NCBI GenBank assembly: GCA_037974665.1
Contig: CM075771.1
Location: forward strand, 2,789,994-2,853,993
DNA: 64,000 bases
DNA from: Ehretia macrophylla
Lineage: Eukaryota; Streptophyta; Magnoliopsida; Boraginales; Ehretiaceae
Direction of reading: 5' to 3'
The number at the start of each line of letters is the position of its first letter. The stretch's first letter is position 1. Both the position numbers and the translations under genes were made by a program. Shown here in pieces: positions 45,216 through 57,382 of this stretch. Under the pieces are notes generated by a model, which saw only the letters and a program-made list of their open reading frames with translations, was not told the origin of the DNA and searched no databases.

Positions 45216-45773
45216 ATCATGTTGGGGGTAGAATTCCTTTTTGTGTTAAAGGTTCACAGTCCCAGCCTAGAGAGATGGCCCATTCAGAAGGCCCAATGGG
45301 CTTAACAACAACCCATCCGCTTCAACAACACAACATCCTAGCAAGACGTGATATCGACGCATTGTAGCACCGTCTAATGTCCCGCGAGTAAGGTTGTCAT
45401 CCTTTTAACAGCTCACGACGTACGATCCGGGACGAAAAAACATAGCTTAATAAAAAAAGTTACCCGAAATTGATGAAAACGTTCGATTTTGGGCTCCAAA
45501 AAGGGCACAGCGAGCAACCTTGCTGCCCCCATCATAGAGCTCTCGGAGAGCTTTAAACGGTATGCTGTGCCCCGCGTAACTTCTTACGGATCAAAAGTTA
45601 TGGGCACCGGAGTGACAGAGACTTGGTCACAAGCCCTACGCCCTCGGTTTGCAGGCCTAGCCTCCACGTGAAGCGAAGTTGTCTTGCCCAAGTTGCCGTG
45701 GGATTCGATAATAGAAATGTGGTGGATAAAGTATCTTGGCAACCCTAACCGGAGGAAAAAAAATTGAAAAGCG

Positions 45774-45891
45774 GGGTGCAACACGAGGACTTCCTAGGGG
45801 GTCACCCATCCTAGTACTACTCTCGTCCAAGCACGCTTAACTTCGGAGTTCTTATGGGATCCGGTGCATTAGTGCTGGTATGATCGCACCT
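45774..45891 (-). rRNA. 5S rRNA: 5S rRNA copy 47
   Basis: CCTAGGGGG, CTCGTCCAAG, TTCTTATGG, GCACCT. Paired with copy 49. Confidence 0.93.
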
Positions 45892-46449
45892 GTCATTTTG
45901 GGGGTAGAATTCCTTTTGTGTTAAAGGTTCACAGTCCCAGCCAAGAGAGATGGCCCATTAAGAAGGCCCAATGGGCTTAACAACAACCCATCCGCATCAA
46001 CAACGCAGCATCCTCGCAAGACGTGATATCGACACATTGTACCACCCTCTAATGTCCCGCGAGTAAGGTTGTCGTCCTTTTAACAGCTTACGATGTACGA
46101 TTCGGGACAGAAAAACAGAGCTTAATAAGAAAAGTGGCCCGAAACTGATCAAAACGTTAGATTTTGGGCTCCAAAAAGGACACAGCGAGCAAGCTCGCTG
46201 CCCCCGTCGTTGAGCTCTCGGAGAACTTTCCAAAAATATGTTGTACGCCGCGTAACTCCTCACGGATCAAAACTTATGGGCACCGGAGCGACAGAGACTT
46301 GGTCACAAGCCCTACGCCCTAGGTTTGCGGGCCCAGCCTCCACGTTAAGCGAAGTTGTCTTGCCCAAGGTGCCATGGGATTCGATAATAGAAATGTGATG
46401 GATAAAGTATCTCGGCAACCCTAACCGGAGGAAAAAAAATTGAGAAGGG

Positions 46450-46567
46450 GGGTCCAACACGAGGCCTTCCCAGAGGGTCACCCATCCTAGTACTACTCTC
46501 GCCCAAGCACACTTAACTTCGGAGTTCTGATGGGATCCAGTGCATTAGTGCTGGTATGATCGCACCC
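46450..46567 (-). rRNA. 5S rRNA: 5S rRNA copy 48
   Basis: As copy 46, plus GGTCCAAC and GAGGCCTTCC in the 3' part. Confidence 0.92.
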
Positions 46568-47125
46568 ATCATGTTGGGGGTAGAATTCCTTATTGTGTTA
46601 AAGGTTCACAGTCCCAGCCTAGAGAGATGGCCCATTCAGAAGGCCCAATGGGCTTAACAACAACCCATCCGCTTCAACAACACAACATCCTCGCAAGACG
46701 TGATATCGACGCATTGTAGCGCCGTCTAATGTCCCGCGAGTAAGGTTGTCATCCTTTTAACAGCTCACAACGTACGATCCAGGACGGAAAAACATAGCTT
46801 AATAAAAAAAGTTACCCGAAATTGATGAAAACGTTCAATTTTGGGCTCCAAAAAGGGCACAGTGAGCAAGCTTGCTGCCCCCATCATAGAGCTCTCGGAG
46901 AGCTTTAAACGGTATGCTGTGCCCCGCGTAACTTCTTACGGATCAAAAGTTATGGGCACCGGAGTGACAGAGACTTGGTCACAAGCCCTACGCCCTCGGT
47001 TTGCAGGCCTAGCCTCCACGTGAAGCGAAGTTGTCTTGCCCAAGTTGCCGTGGGATTCGATAATAGAAATGTGGTGGATAAAGTATCTTGGCAACCCTAA
47101 CCGGAGGAAAAAAAATTGAAAAGCG

Positions 47126-47243
47126 GGGTGCAACACGAGGACTTCCTAGGGGGTCACCCATCCTAGTACTACTCTCGTCCAAACACGCTTAACTTCGGAG
47201 TTCTTATGGGATCCGGTGCATTAGTGCTGGTATGATCGCACCT
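47126..47243 (-). rRNA. 5S rRNA: 5S rRNA copy 49
   Basis: As copy 47, plus CCAAACACG in box A. Confidence 0.93.
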
Positions 47244-47800
47244 GTCATTTTGGGGGTAGAATTCCTTTTGTGTTAAAGGTTCACAGTCCCAGCCAAGAGA
47301 GATGGCCCATTAAGAAGGCCCAATGGGCTTAACAACAACCCATCTGCTTCAACAACACAGCATCCACGCAAGACGTGATATCGACACATTGTACCGCCCT
47401 CTAATGTCCCGTGAGTAAGGTTGTCGTCCTTTTAACAGCTCATGACGTACGGTTCGGGATGGAAAAACAGAGCTTAATAAGAAAAGTGGCCCGAAACTGA
47501 TGAAAATGTTCGATTTTGGGCTCCAAAAAGGGCACAACAAGCTAATTCCCTGCCCCAGTCGTAGAGCTCTCGGAGTGCTTTCCAACGATATGCTGTGTGC
47601 TGCGTAACTCCTTACGGATCAAAAGTTATGGGCACCGGAGCGACAGAGACTTGGTCATAGGCCCTACGCCCTCGGTTTGCGGGCCCAGCCTCCACGTGAA
47701 GCGAAGTTGTCTTGCCCAAGGTGCCATGGGATTCGAAAATAGAAATGTGGTGGATAAAGTATCTTGGTAACCCTAACCGGAGGAAAAAAATTGAAAAGGG

Positions 47801-47918
47801 GGGTGCAACACGAGGACTTCCCAAGGGGTCACCCATCCTATTACTACTCTCGCCCAAACACGCTTAAATTCGGAGCTCTGATGGGATCCGGTGCATTAGT
47901 GCTGGTATGATCGCACCC
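47801..47918 (-). rRNA. 5S rRNA: 5S rRNA copy 50
   Basis: CCAAGGGG in box C, CTATTACTAC, CCAAACACGCTTAAATT across box A, GGAGCTCTG. 5' 40 nt match consensus. Confidence 0.92.
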
Positions 47919-47955
47919 GTCATGTTGGGGGTAGAATTCCTTTTTGTGTTAAAGG
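47919..47955 (-). promoter_or_regulatory. Type B upstream 5S promoter (representative, copy 50)
   Basis: Minus strand: C at -1, then CCCCC where type A has GCCC, and AACACAAAAAGG near -21 to -32. The GC dinucleotide near -12 is absent and the A-rich box differs from type A. Confidence 0.55.
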
Positions 47956-48476
47956 TTCACAGTCCCAGCCTAGAGAGATGGCCCATTCAAAAGGCCCAAT
48001 TGGCTAAACAACAACCCATCCGCTTCAACAACATAGCATCCTTGCAAGACGTGATATCGACGCATTGTAGCGCCGTCTAATGTCTCGCTAGTAAGGTTGT
48101 CGTCCTTTTAACAGCTCACGACGTACGATCCGGAATGGCAAAACAGAGCTTAATAAGAAAAGTGGCCTGAAAATTATGAAAACGTTCGATTTTGGGCTCC
48201 AAAAAGGGCACAGTGAGCAAGCTAGCTGCCCCCGTCGTTGAGCTCTCGGAGAGCTTTCCAACGGTATGCTGTGCAATGTGTAACTCCTTACGGATAAAAA
48301 GTTATGGGCACCAGAGCGACAGAGACTTGGTCACAAGCCCAACGCCCTCGGTTTGCGGGCGCAGCCTCCACGTGAAGCGACGTTGCCTTGCCCAAGGTGC
48401 TGTGGGATTCGATAATAGAAATGTGGTGGATAAAGTATCTTGGCAACCCTAACCAGAGGAAAAAAAATTGAAAAGG

Positions 48477-48594
48477 GGGTGCAACACGAGGACTTCCCAA
48501 GGGGTAACCCATCCTAGTACTACTCTCGCCCAAGCACGCTTAACTTCGGAGATCTGATGGGATCCGGTGTATTAGTGCTGGTATGATCGCTCCC
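48477..48594 (-). rRNA. 5S rRNA: 5S rRNA copy 51
   Basis: CCAAGGGGTAACCC in box C, GGAGATCTG, GGTGTATT, GCTCCC 5' end. Box A intact. Confidence 0.92.
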
Positions 48595-49152
48595 GTCATG
48601 TTGGGGTTAGAATTCCTTTTTGTGTTAAAGGTTCACAGTCCCAGACTAGAGAGATGGCCCATTCAGAAGGCCCAATGGGCTTAACAACAACCCATCCGCT
48701 TCAACAACGCTGCATCCTCTCAAGACGTGATATCGACGCATTGTACCGCCCTCTATTATCCCGCGAGTAAGGTTGTCGTCCTTTTAAAACCTCACGACGT
48801 ACGATCCGGGACGGAAAAACTGAGCTTAATAAAAAAAGTTGCTCGAAACTGATGAAAAAGTTCGATTTTGGGATCCAAAAAGGGCACAGCAAGCAAGCTT
48901 GCTGCCCCTGTCGTAGAGCTCTTGGAGAGCTTTCCAACGGTTTGCTATGCGCCGCGTAACTCCTTACGGATCAAAAGTTATGGGCACCGGAGCGACAGAG
49001 ACTTGGTCACATGCCCTACGCCCTCGGTTTACGGGCCCAGCCTCCACGTGAAGCGAAGTTGTCTTGCCCAAGTTGCCGTGGGATTCGATAATAGAAATGT
49101 GGTGGTAAAGTATCTTGGCATCCCTAACCGGAGGAAAAAAAATTGAAAAGGG

Positions 49153-49270
49153 GGGTGCAACACGAGGACTTCCCTTGGGGTCACCCATCCTAGTACTACA
49201 CTCGCCCAAGCATGCTTAACTTCGGAGTTCTTATGGTATCCGGTGCATTAGTACTGGTATTATCGCACCC
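49153..49270 (-). rRNA. 5S rRNA: 5S rRNA copy 52
   Basis: CCTTGGGG, ACTACACTCG, GCATGCTT in box A, TTCTTATGGTATCC, GTACTGGTATTATC. Confidence 0.91.
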
Positions 49271-49827
49271 GTCATGTTGGGGGTAGAATTCCTTTTGTGT
49301 TAAAGGTTCACAGGCCCAACCTAGAGAGATGGCCCATTCAGAAGGCCCAATGGGTTTAACAACAATCCATTCGCTTCAACAACACAGCATCCTCGCAAGA
49401 CGTGATATCGACACATTGTACCACCCTCTAATGTCCCGCGAGTAAGGTTGTCGTCCTTTTAATAGCTGATGACATATGGTTCGGGATGGAAAAACAGAGC
49501 TTAATAAGAAAAGTGGCCCGAAACTGATGAAAATGTTCGATTTTGGGCTCCAAAAAGGGCAAAGCGAGCTAGTTCGCTGCCCCAGTCGTAGAGCTCTCGG
49601 AGAGCTTTCCAACGATATGCTGTACGCCGCATAACTCCTAACAGATCAAAAGTTATGGGCACCGAAACGACAGAGACTTGGTCACAGGCCCTACGTCCTC
49701 GGTTTGCGGGCCCAGCCTCCACGTGAAGCGAAGTTGTCTTTCCCAAGGTGCCATTGGATTCGATAATAGAAATGTGGTGGATAAAGTATCTTGGCAACCC
49801 TAACCGGAGGAAAAAAAATTGGAAATG

Positions 49828-49945
49828 GGTTTCAACACGAGGACTTCCCAGGGGGTCACCCATCCTAGTACTACTCTCGCCCAAGCACGCTTAACTTCGG
49901 AGTTCTTATGGGATCCGGTGCATTAGTGCTGGTATGATCGCACCC
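49828..49945 (-). rRNA. 5S rRNA: 5S rRNA copy 53
   Basis: 3' end reads GGGTTTCAAC; TTCTTATGG is the only other change seen. Both control boxes intact. Confidence 0.93.
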
Positions 49946-50502
49946 GTCATGTTGGAGGTAGAATTCCTTTTTGTGTTAAAGGTTCACAGTCCCAGCCTAG
50001 AGAGATGGCCCATTCAGAAGTTCCAATGGGCTTAACAACAACCCATCCGCTTCAACAACATAGCATCCGCGCAAGACGTGATATCGACGCATTATAGCGC
50101 CGTCTAATGTATCGCGAATAAGGTTGTCGTCCTTTTAACAGCTCACGAAGTACGATCCGGGATGGCAAAACAGAGCTTAATAAGAAAAGTGGCCCGAAAA
50201 TAATGAAAACGTTCGATTTTGAACTCCAAAAAGGGCACAGCGAGCAAACTAGCTGCCCCCGTCGTTGAGGTCTCGGAGAGCTTTCCAACGGTATGCTGTG
50301 CAACACGTAACTACTTACGGATCAAAAGTTATGGGCACCGGAGCGACAGAGACTTGGTCACAAGCCCAACGCCCTCGGTTTGCGGGACCAGCCTCCACGT
50401 GAAGCGAAGTTGTCTTGCCCAAGGTGCTGTGGGATTCGATAATAGAAATGTGGTGGATAAAGTATCTTGGCAACCCAAACCGGAGGAAAAAAATTGAAAA
50501 GG

Positions 50503-50620
50503 GGGTGCAACACGAGGACTTCCCAGGGGGTCACCCATCCTAGTACTACTCTCGCCCAAGCACGCTTATCTTCGGAGTTCTGATGGGATCCGGTGCATTA
50601 GTGCTGGTATGATCGCTCCC
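50503..50620 (-). rRNA. 5S rRNA: 5S rRNA copy 54
   Basis: Two changes: CGCTTATCTT at the box A edge and GCTCCC at the 5' end. Confidence 0.93.
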
Positions 50621-51178
50621 GTCATGTTGGGGTTAGAATTCCTTTTTGTGTTAAAGGTTCACAGTCCCAGCCTAGAGAGATGGCCCATTCAGAAGGCCCA
50701 ATGGGCTTAACAACAACCCATCCGCTTCAACAACGCTGCATCCTCGCAAGACGTGATATCGACGCATTGTACCGCCCTCTAATATCCCGCGAGTAAGGTT
50801 GTCGTCCTTTTAACACCTCACGACGTACGATCCGAGACGGAAAAACATAGCTTAATAAAAAAAGTTGCCCGAAACTGATGAAAACGTTTGATTTTGAGCT
50901 CCAAAAAGGGCACAGCAAGCAAGCTTGCTGCCCTCATCGTAGAGTTCTCAGAGAGCTTTCCAACGGTTTGCTGTGCGCCGCGAAACTTGATACGGATCAA
51001 AAGTTATGGGCACCAGAGCGACAGAGACTTGGTCACACGCCCTACGCCCTCGGTTTGCGGGCCCAGCCTCCACTTGAAGCGAAGTTGTCTTGCCCAAGTT
51101 CCCATGGGATTCGATAATTGAAATGTGGTGGATAAAGTATCTTGGCAACCCTAACCAGAGGAAAAAAAATTGAAAAGG

Positions 51179-51296
51179 GGGTGCAACACGAGGACTTCCC
51201 AGGGGGTCACCCATCCTAGTACTACTCTCGCCCAAGCACGCTTATCTTCGGAGTTCTGATGGGATCCGGTGAATTAGTGCTGGTATGATCACACTC
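51179..51296 (-). rRNA. 5S rRNA: 5S rRNA copy 55
   Basis: CGCTTATCTT, GGTGAATT and CACACTC. Box C intact. Confidence 0.93.
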
Positions 51297-51854
51297 GTCA
51301 TGTTGGGGGTAGAATTCCTTTTTGTGTTAAAGGTTCACAGTCCCAGCCTAGAGAGATGGCCCATTCAGAAGGCCCAATGGGCTTAACAACAACCCATCCG
51401 CTTCAACATCGCTGCATCCTCACAAGACGTGATATCGACGCATTGTACCGCCCTCTAATATCCCGCGAGTAAGGTTGTCGTCCTTTTAAAGCCTCACGAT
51501 GTACGATCCGGGACGGAAAAACTGAGCTTAATAAAAAAAGTTGCTCGAAACTGATGAAAAAGTTTGATTTTGGGATCCAAAAAGGACACAGCAAGCAAGC
51601 TTCCTGCCCCCGTCGTAGAGCTCTCGGAGAGCTTTCCAACGGTTTGCTGTGCGCCGCGTAACTCTTTACGGATCAAAAGTTATGGGCACAGGAGCGACAG
51701 AGACTTGGTCACATGCCCTACGCCATCGGTTTCCGGGCCCAGCCTCCACGTGAAGCGAGGGTGTCTTGCCCAAGTTGCCATGGGATTCGATAATAGAAAT
51801 GTGGTGGTAAAGTATCTTGGCAACCCTAATCGGAGGAAAAAAAATTGAAAAGGG

Positions 51855-51972
51855 GGGTGCAACACGAGGACTTCCCATGGGGTCAACCATCTTAGTACTA
51901 CACTCGACCAAGCACCCTTAACTTCGGAGTTCTTATGGGATCCGGTGCATTAGTACTGGTATGATCGCACCC
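51855..51972 (-). rRNA. 5S rRNA: 5S rRNA copy 56
   Basis: CCATGGGGTCAACCATCTT in box C, ACACTCGACCAAGCACCC across box A, TTCTTATGG, GTACTGG. More damaged than its duplicate partner copy 52. Confidence 0.89.
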
Positions 51973-52529
51973 GTCATGTTGGGGGTAGAATTCCTTTTGT
52001 GTTAAAGGTTCACAGTCCCAGCCTAGAGAGATGGCCCATTCAGAAGGCCCAATGGGCTTAACAACAATCCATCCGCTTCAACAACGCAGCATCCTCGCAA
52101 GACGTGATATCGACACATTGTACTGCCCTCTAATGTCCAGCGAGTAAGGTTGTCGTCCTTTTAATAGCTCATGACGTATGGTTCGGGATGGAAAAACAGA
52201 GCTTAATAAGAAAAGTGGCCCGAAACTGATGAAAATGTTCGATTTTGGGCTCCAAAAAGGGCAAAGCGAGCTAGTTCGCTGTCCCAGTCGTAGAGCTCTC
52301 GGAGAGCTTTCCAACGATATGCTGTGCGCCGCGTAACTCCTAACAGATCAAAAGTTATGGGCACCGGAGCAACAGAGACTTGGTCACAGGCCCTACGCCC
52401 TCGGTTTGCGGGCCCAGCCTCCACGTGAAGCGAAGTTGTCTTTCCCAAGGTGCCATTGGATTCGATAATAGAAATGTGGTGGATAAAGTATCTTGGCAAC
52501 CCTAACCGGAGGAAAAAAAATTGGAAATG

Positions 52530-52647
52530 GGTTTCAACACGAGGACTTCCCAGGGGGTCACCCATCCTAGTACTACTCTCGCCCAAGCACGCTTAACTTC
52601 GGAGTTCTTATGGGATCCGGTGCATTAGTGCTGGTATGATCGCACCC
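52530..52647 (-). rRNA. 5S rRNA: 5S rRNA copy 57
   Basis: Same two differences as copy 53. Confidence 0.93.
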
Positions 52648-53205
52648 GTCATGTTGGAGGTAGAATTCCTTTGTGTGTTAAAGGTTCACAGTCCCAGCCT
52701 AGAGAGATGGCCCATTCAGAAGTTCCAATGGGCTTAACAACAACCCATCCGCTTCAACAACATAGCATCCGCGCAAGACGTGATATCGACGCATTAAAGC
52801 GCCGTCTAATGTCTCGCGAATAAGGTTGTCGTCCTTTTAACAGCTCACGAAGTACGATCCGGGACGGCAAAACAGAGCTTAATAAGAAAAGTGGCCCAAA
52901 AATAATGAAAACGTTCGATTTTGAACTCCAAAAAGGGCACAGCGAGCAAACTAGCTGCCCCCGTCGTTGAGGTCTCGGAGAGCTTTCCAACGGTATGCTG
53001 TGCACCGCGTAACTCCTTACAGATCAAAATTTGTGGGCAACGGAGCGACAGAGACTTGGTCACAAGCCCCACGACCTCGGTTTGCGGGCCCAGCCTCCAC
53101 GTGAAGCGAAGTTGTCTTGCCCAAGGTGCTGTGGGATTCGATAATAGAAATGTGGTGGATAAAGTATCTTGGCAACCCAAACCGGAGGAAAAAAAATTGA
53201 AAAGG

Positions 53206-53323
53206 GGGTGCAACACGAGGACTTCCCAGGGGGTCACCCATCCTAGTACTACTCTCGCCCAAGCACGCTTATCTTCGGAGTTCTGATGGGATCCGGTGCA
53301 TTAGTGCTGGTATGATCGCTCCC
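53206..53323 (-). rRNA. 5S rRNA: 5S rRNA copy 58
   Basis: Same two differences as copy 54. Confidence 0.93.
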
Positions 53324-53880
53324 GTCATGTTGGGGTTAGAATTCCTTTTCGTGTTAAAGGTTCACAGTCCCAGCCTAGAGAGATGGCCCATTCAGAAGGC
53401 CCAATGGGCTTAACAACAACCCATCCGCTTCAACAACGCTGCATCCTCGCAAGACGTGATATCGACGCATTGTACCGCCCTCTAATATCCCGCGAGTAAG
53501 GTTGTTGTCCTTTTAACACCTCACGACGTACGATCCGGGACGGAAAAACATAGCTTAATAAAAAAAGTTGCCCGAAACTGATGAAAACGTTCGATTTTGG
53601 GCTCCAAAAAGGGCAGAGCAAGCAAGCTTGCTGCCCTCATCGTAGAGTTCTCAGAGAGCTTTCCAATGGTTTGCTGTGCGCCGCGTAACTTCTTACGGAT
53701 CAAAAGTTATGGGCACCAGAGCGACAGAGACTTGGTGACACGCCCTACGCCCTCGGTTTGCGGGCCCAGCCTCCACTTGAAACGAAGTTGTCTTGCCCAA
53801 GTTGCCATGGGATTCGATAATCGAAATGTGGTGGATAAAGTATCTTGGCAACCCTAACCAGAGGAAAAAAATTGAAAAGG

Positions 53881-53998
53881 AGGTGCAACACGAGGACTTC
53901 CCAGGGGGTCACCCATCCTAGTACTACTCTCGCCCAAGCACGCTTATCTTCGGATTTCTGATGGGATCCGGTGCATTAGTGCTGGTATGATCACACTC
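53881..53998 (-). rRNA. 5S rRNA: 5S rRNA copy 59
   Basis: 3' end AGGTGC, CTTATCTTCGGATTTCT, CACACTC 5' end. Partner of copy 55. Confidence 0.92.
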
Positions 53999-54557
53999 GT
54001 CATGTTGGGGGTAGAATTCCTTTTTGTGTTAAAGGTTCACAGTCCCATCCTAGAGAGATGGCCCATTCAGAAGGCCCAATGGGCTTAACAACAACCCATC
54101 CGCTTCAACAACGCAGCATCCTCGCAAGACGTGATATCGACACATTGTACCGCCCTCTAATGTCCCGCGAGTAAGGTTGTCATCCTTTTAACAGCTCACG
54201 AAGTACGATTCGGGACGAAAAAACTTAGCTTAAAAAGAAAAGTGGCCTGAAACTGATGAAAACGTTCGATTTTGGGCTCCAAAAAGGGCACAGCTAGCAA
54301 GCTTGCTGCCCCCGTCGTAGAGCTCTCGGAGAGCTTTCCAACGATAGGCTGTGAGCCGTGTAACTCCTTACGGATCAAAAGTTATGGGCACCGGAGTGGC
54401 AGAGACTTGGTTCCAAGCCCTACGCCCACGGTTTGCAGGCCCAGCCTCCACGTGTAGTGAAGTTGTCCTGCCCAAGGTGCCACGGGATTCGATAATAGAA
54501 ATGTGGTGGATAAAGTATCTCGGCAACCCTAATCGGAGGAAAAAAAATTGAAAAGGG

Positions 54558-54674
54558 GGGTGCAACATGAGGACTTTCCAGGGGTCACCCATCCTAGTAC
54601 TACTCTCGCCCAAGCACACTTAACTTCGGAGTTCTGATGGGATCCCATGCATTAGTTCTGGTATGATCGCACCC
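54558..54674 (-). rRNA. 5S rRNA: 5S rRNA copy 60
   Basis: One base lost in box C (TTTCCAGGGGTC), ACATGAGG, GCACACTT in box A, ATCCCATGC, TTAGTTCTGG. Confidence 0.9.
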
Positions 54675-55233
54675 GTCATGTTGGGGGTAGAATTCCTTTT
54701 TGGGTTAAAGGTTCACAGTCCCAGCCTAGAGAGATGGCCCATTCAGAAGGCCTAATGGGCTTAACAACAACCCATCCGCTTCAACAACGCTGCATCCTCG
54801 CAAGACGTGATATCGACGCATTGTACCGCCCTTTAATATCCGGCGAGTAAGTTTGTCGTCCTTTTAACAGCTCACGACGTACAATCCGGGACAGAAAAAC
54901 AGAGCTTAATAAGAAAAGTGGCCCAAAATTGACAAAAACGTTTGATTTTGTGCTCCAAAAAGGGTACAGCAAGTAAACTTGCTACCCCCGTCGTAGAGCT
55001 CTCGGAGAGCTTTCCTACGGTATGTTGTGCGCCGCGTAACTCCTTACGGATCAAAAGTTATGGGCACCGGAGCGACAGAGACTTGGTCACAAGCCCTACG
55101 CCCTCGGTTTACGGGCCCAGCCTCCACGTGAAGCGAAGTTGTCTTGCCCAAGGTGCTGTGGGATTCGATAATAGAAATGTGGTGGATAAAGTATCTTGGC
55201 AACCCTAACCGGAGGAAAAAAAATTGAAAAGGG

Positions 55234-55351
55234 CGGTGCAACATGAGGACATCCCAGGGGGTCACCCATCCTAGTACTATTCTCGCCCAAGCACGCTTAA
55301 CTTCGGAGTTCTAATGGGATCCGGTGCATTAGTGCTGGTATGATCGCATCC
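55234..55351 (-). rRNA. 5S rRNA: 5S rRNA copy 61
   Basis: CGGTGC 3' end, ACATGAGGACATCCC, ACTATTCTCG, TTCTAATGG, GCATCC. Boxes A and C intact. Confidence 0.92.
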
Positions 55352-55910
55352 GTCATGTTGGGGTTAGAATTCCTTTTTGTGTTAAAGGTTCACAGTCCCA
55401 GCCTAGAGAGATGGCCCATTCAGAAGGCCCAATGGCCTTAACAACAACCCATCCACTTCAACAACGCAGCATCCTCACAAGACGTGATATCGTCGCATTG
55501 TACCGCCCGCTAATGTCCTGCGAGTATGGTTGTCGTCCTTTTAACAGCTCACGACGTACGATTCGGTACTGAAAAACAGAGCTTAATAAGAAAAGTGGCC
55601 CGAAACTGATGAAAACGTTCGATTTTGGGCTCCAAAAAGGGAACAGCGAGCAAGCTCACTGCCCCCGTCGTAGAGCTCTCGGAGAGCTTTCCAACGATAT
55701 GCTGTGCGCCGCGTAACTCCTTACGGATCAAAAGTTTTGGGCACCGGAGCGAAAAAGACATGGTCACAGGCCCTACGCCCTCGGTTTGTGGGCCCAGCCT
55801 CCACATGAAGCGAAATTGTCTTGCCCAAGGTGCCATGGGATTCGATAATAGAAATGGGATGGATAAAGTATCTCGACAACCCTAACAGGAGGAAAAAAAA
55901 TTGAAAAGGG

Positions 55911-56027
55911 GGGTGCAACACGAGGACTTCCCAGGGGGTCACCCATCTAATACTACTCTCGCCCAAGCACGCTTAACTTTGGAGTTCTGATGGGATTCGG
56001 TGCAATAGTGCTGGTATGATCGCACCC
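55911..56027 (-). rRNA. 5S rRNA: 5S rRNA copy 62
   Basis: One base lost between box C and the intermediate element (CATCTAATAC), AACTTTGG, ATTCGG, GCAATAGTG. Confidence 0.9.
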
Positions 56028-56587
56028 ATCATGTTGGTGGTAGAATACCTTTTTGTGTTAAAGGTTCACAGTTCCAGCCTAGAGAGATGGCCTATTCAGA
56101 AGGCCCAATGGGATTAACAACAACCCATCCGCTTCAACTACACAGCATCCTCGCAAGACGTGATATCGACGCAATGTAGCGCCGTCTACTGTCCCACGAG
56201 TAAGGTTGTCGTCCTTTCAACAGCTCACGACGTACGATCCGGGTAGGAAAAACAGAGCTTAATAAGAAAAGTGGCCCGAAAATGATGAAAACGTTCTATT
56301 TTTGGCTCCAAAAAGGGCACAGCGAGCAAGCTTGCTACCCCCATCGTAGAGCTCTCGGAGAGCTTTCCAACGGTATGCTGCGCACCTCATAACTTCTTAC
56401 GGATCAAAAGTTATGGGCACCGGAGCGACAGAGACTTGGTCACAAGCCCTACGCCCTCGGTTTGCAGGCCCAACCTCCACGTGAAGCGAAGTTGTCTTGC
56501 CCAAGGTGCTGTGGGATTCGATAATAGAAATGTGGTGGATAAAGTATCTTGGCAACCCTAACCGGAGGAAAAAAATTTTGAAAAAGT

Positions 56588-56705
56588 GGGTGCAACACGG
56601 GGACTTCCCAGGGGGTCACCCATCCTAGTACTACTCTCGCCCAAGCACGCTCAACTTCGGAGTTCTGATGGGATCCGGTGCATTAGTGCTGGTATGATCG
56701 CACCC
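56588..56705 (-). rRNA. 5S rRNA: 5S rRNA copy 63
   Basis: CACGGGGAC at the 3' end and CGCTCAACTT in box A; otherwise consensus. Same box A change as copy 73. Confidence 0.93.
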
Positions 56706-57003
56706 ATCATGTTGGGGGTAGAATTCCTTTTTGTGTTAAAGTTTCACAGTCCCAGCCTAGAGAGATGACCCATTCAGAAGGCCCAATGGGCTTAACAACA
56801 ACCCATCTATTTCAACAACATAGCATCCTCGCAAGACGTGATATCGACGCATTGTAGCGCCGTCTTATGTCCCGCGAGTAAGGTTGTCGTCCTTTTAACA
56901 GTTCACGACGTACGATCCGGGTAGGAAAAACAGAGCTTAATAAGAAAAGTGGCCCGAAAATGAAGAAAACGTTCTATTTTGGGCTCCAAAAAGGGCACAG
57001 CGA

Positions 57004-57042
57004 GCAAGCTTGCTGCCCCCGTCGTAGAGCTCTCGGAGAGCT
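57004..57042. repeat. Conserved palindromes in the 5S spacer (representative unit)
   Basis: GCAAGCTTGC (57004-57013) and AGCTCTCGGAGAGCT (57028-57042) are perfect inverted repeats. The second is kept in most units; type A units often have A or T at its centre. Confidence 0.6.
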
Positions 57043-57264
57043 TTCCAACGGTATGATGCGCACCGCATAACTTCCTACGGATCAAAAGTTAAGGGCACCG
57101 GAGCGACGAAGAATTGGTCACAAGCCCTACGCCCTCAGTTTGCTGGCCCAACCTCCACGTGAAGCGAAGTTGTCTTGCCCAAGGTGCTGTGGGATTCGAT
57201 AATAGAAATGTGGTGGATAAAGTATCTTGGCAACCCTAACCAGAGGAAAAAAAATTGAAAAGGG

Positions 57265-57382
57265 GTGTGCAACACGAGGTCTTCCCAGGGCGTCACCGAT
57301 CCTAGTACTACTCTCGCCCAAGCACGCTTAACTTCGGAGTTCTTATGGGATCCGGTGCATTAGTGCTGGTATGATCGCACCC
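57265..57382 (-). rRNA. 5S rRNA: 5S rRNA copy 64
   Basis: GTGTGC 3' end, GAGGTCTT, GGGCGTCACCGATCC in box C, TTCTTATGG. Confidence 0.92.

Larger units (their letters stand above)
44600..47330. repeat. Dimer higher-order duplication in type B (offset 1352 bp)
   Basis: About 44600-45950 recurs at 45952-47330. Copies 46 and 48 share CAGAGGGTC and ATCCAGTG; copies 47 and 49 share CCTAGGGGG, CTCGTCCAA and TTCTTATGG. Confidence 0.85.
48650..54050. repeat. Tetramer higher-order duplication (offset 2702 bp)
   Basis: A block of four units, about 48650-51350, is repeated at 51352-54050. Copies 52-55 pair with 56-59: 53 and 57 share GTTTCAAC at the 3' end, 54 and 58 share TTATCTT and GCTCCC, 55 and 59 share CACACTC. 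Confidence 0.85.
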
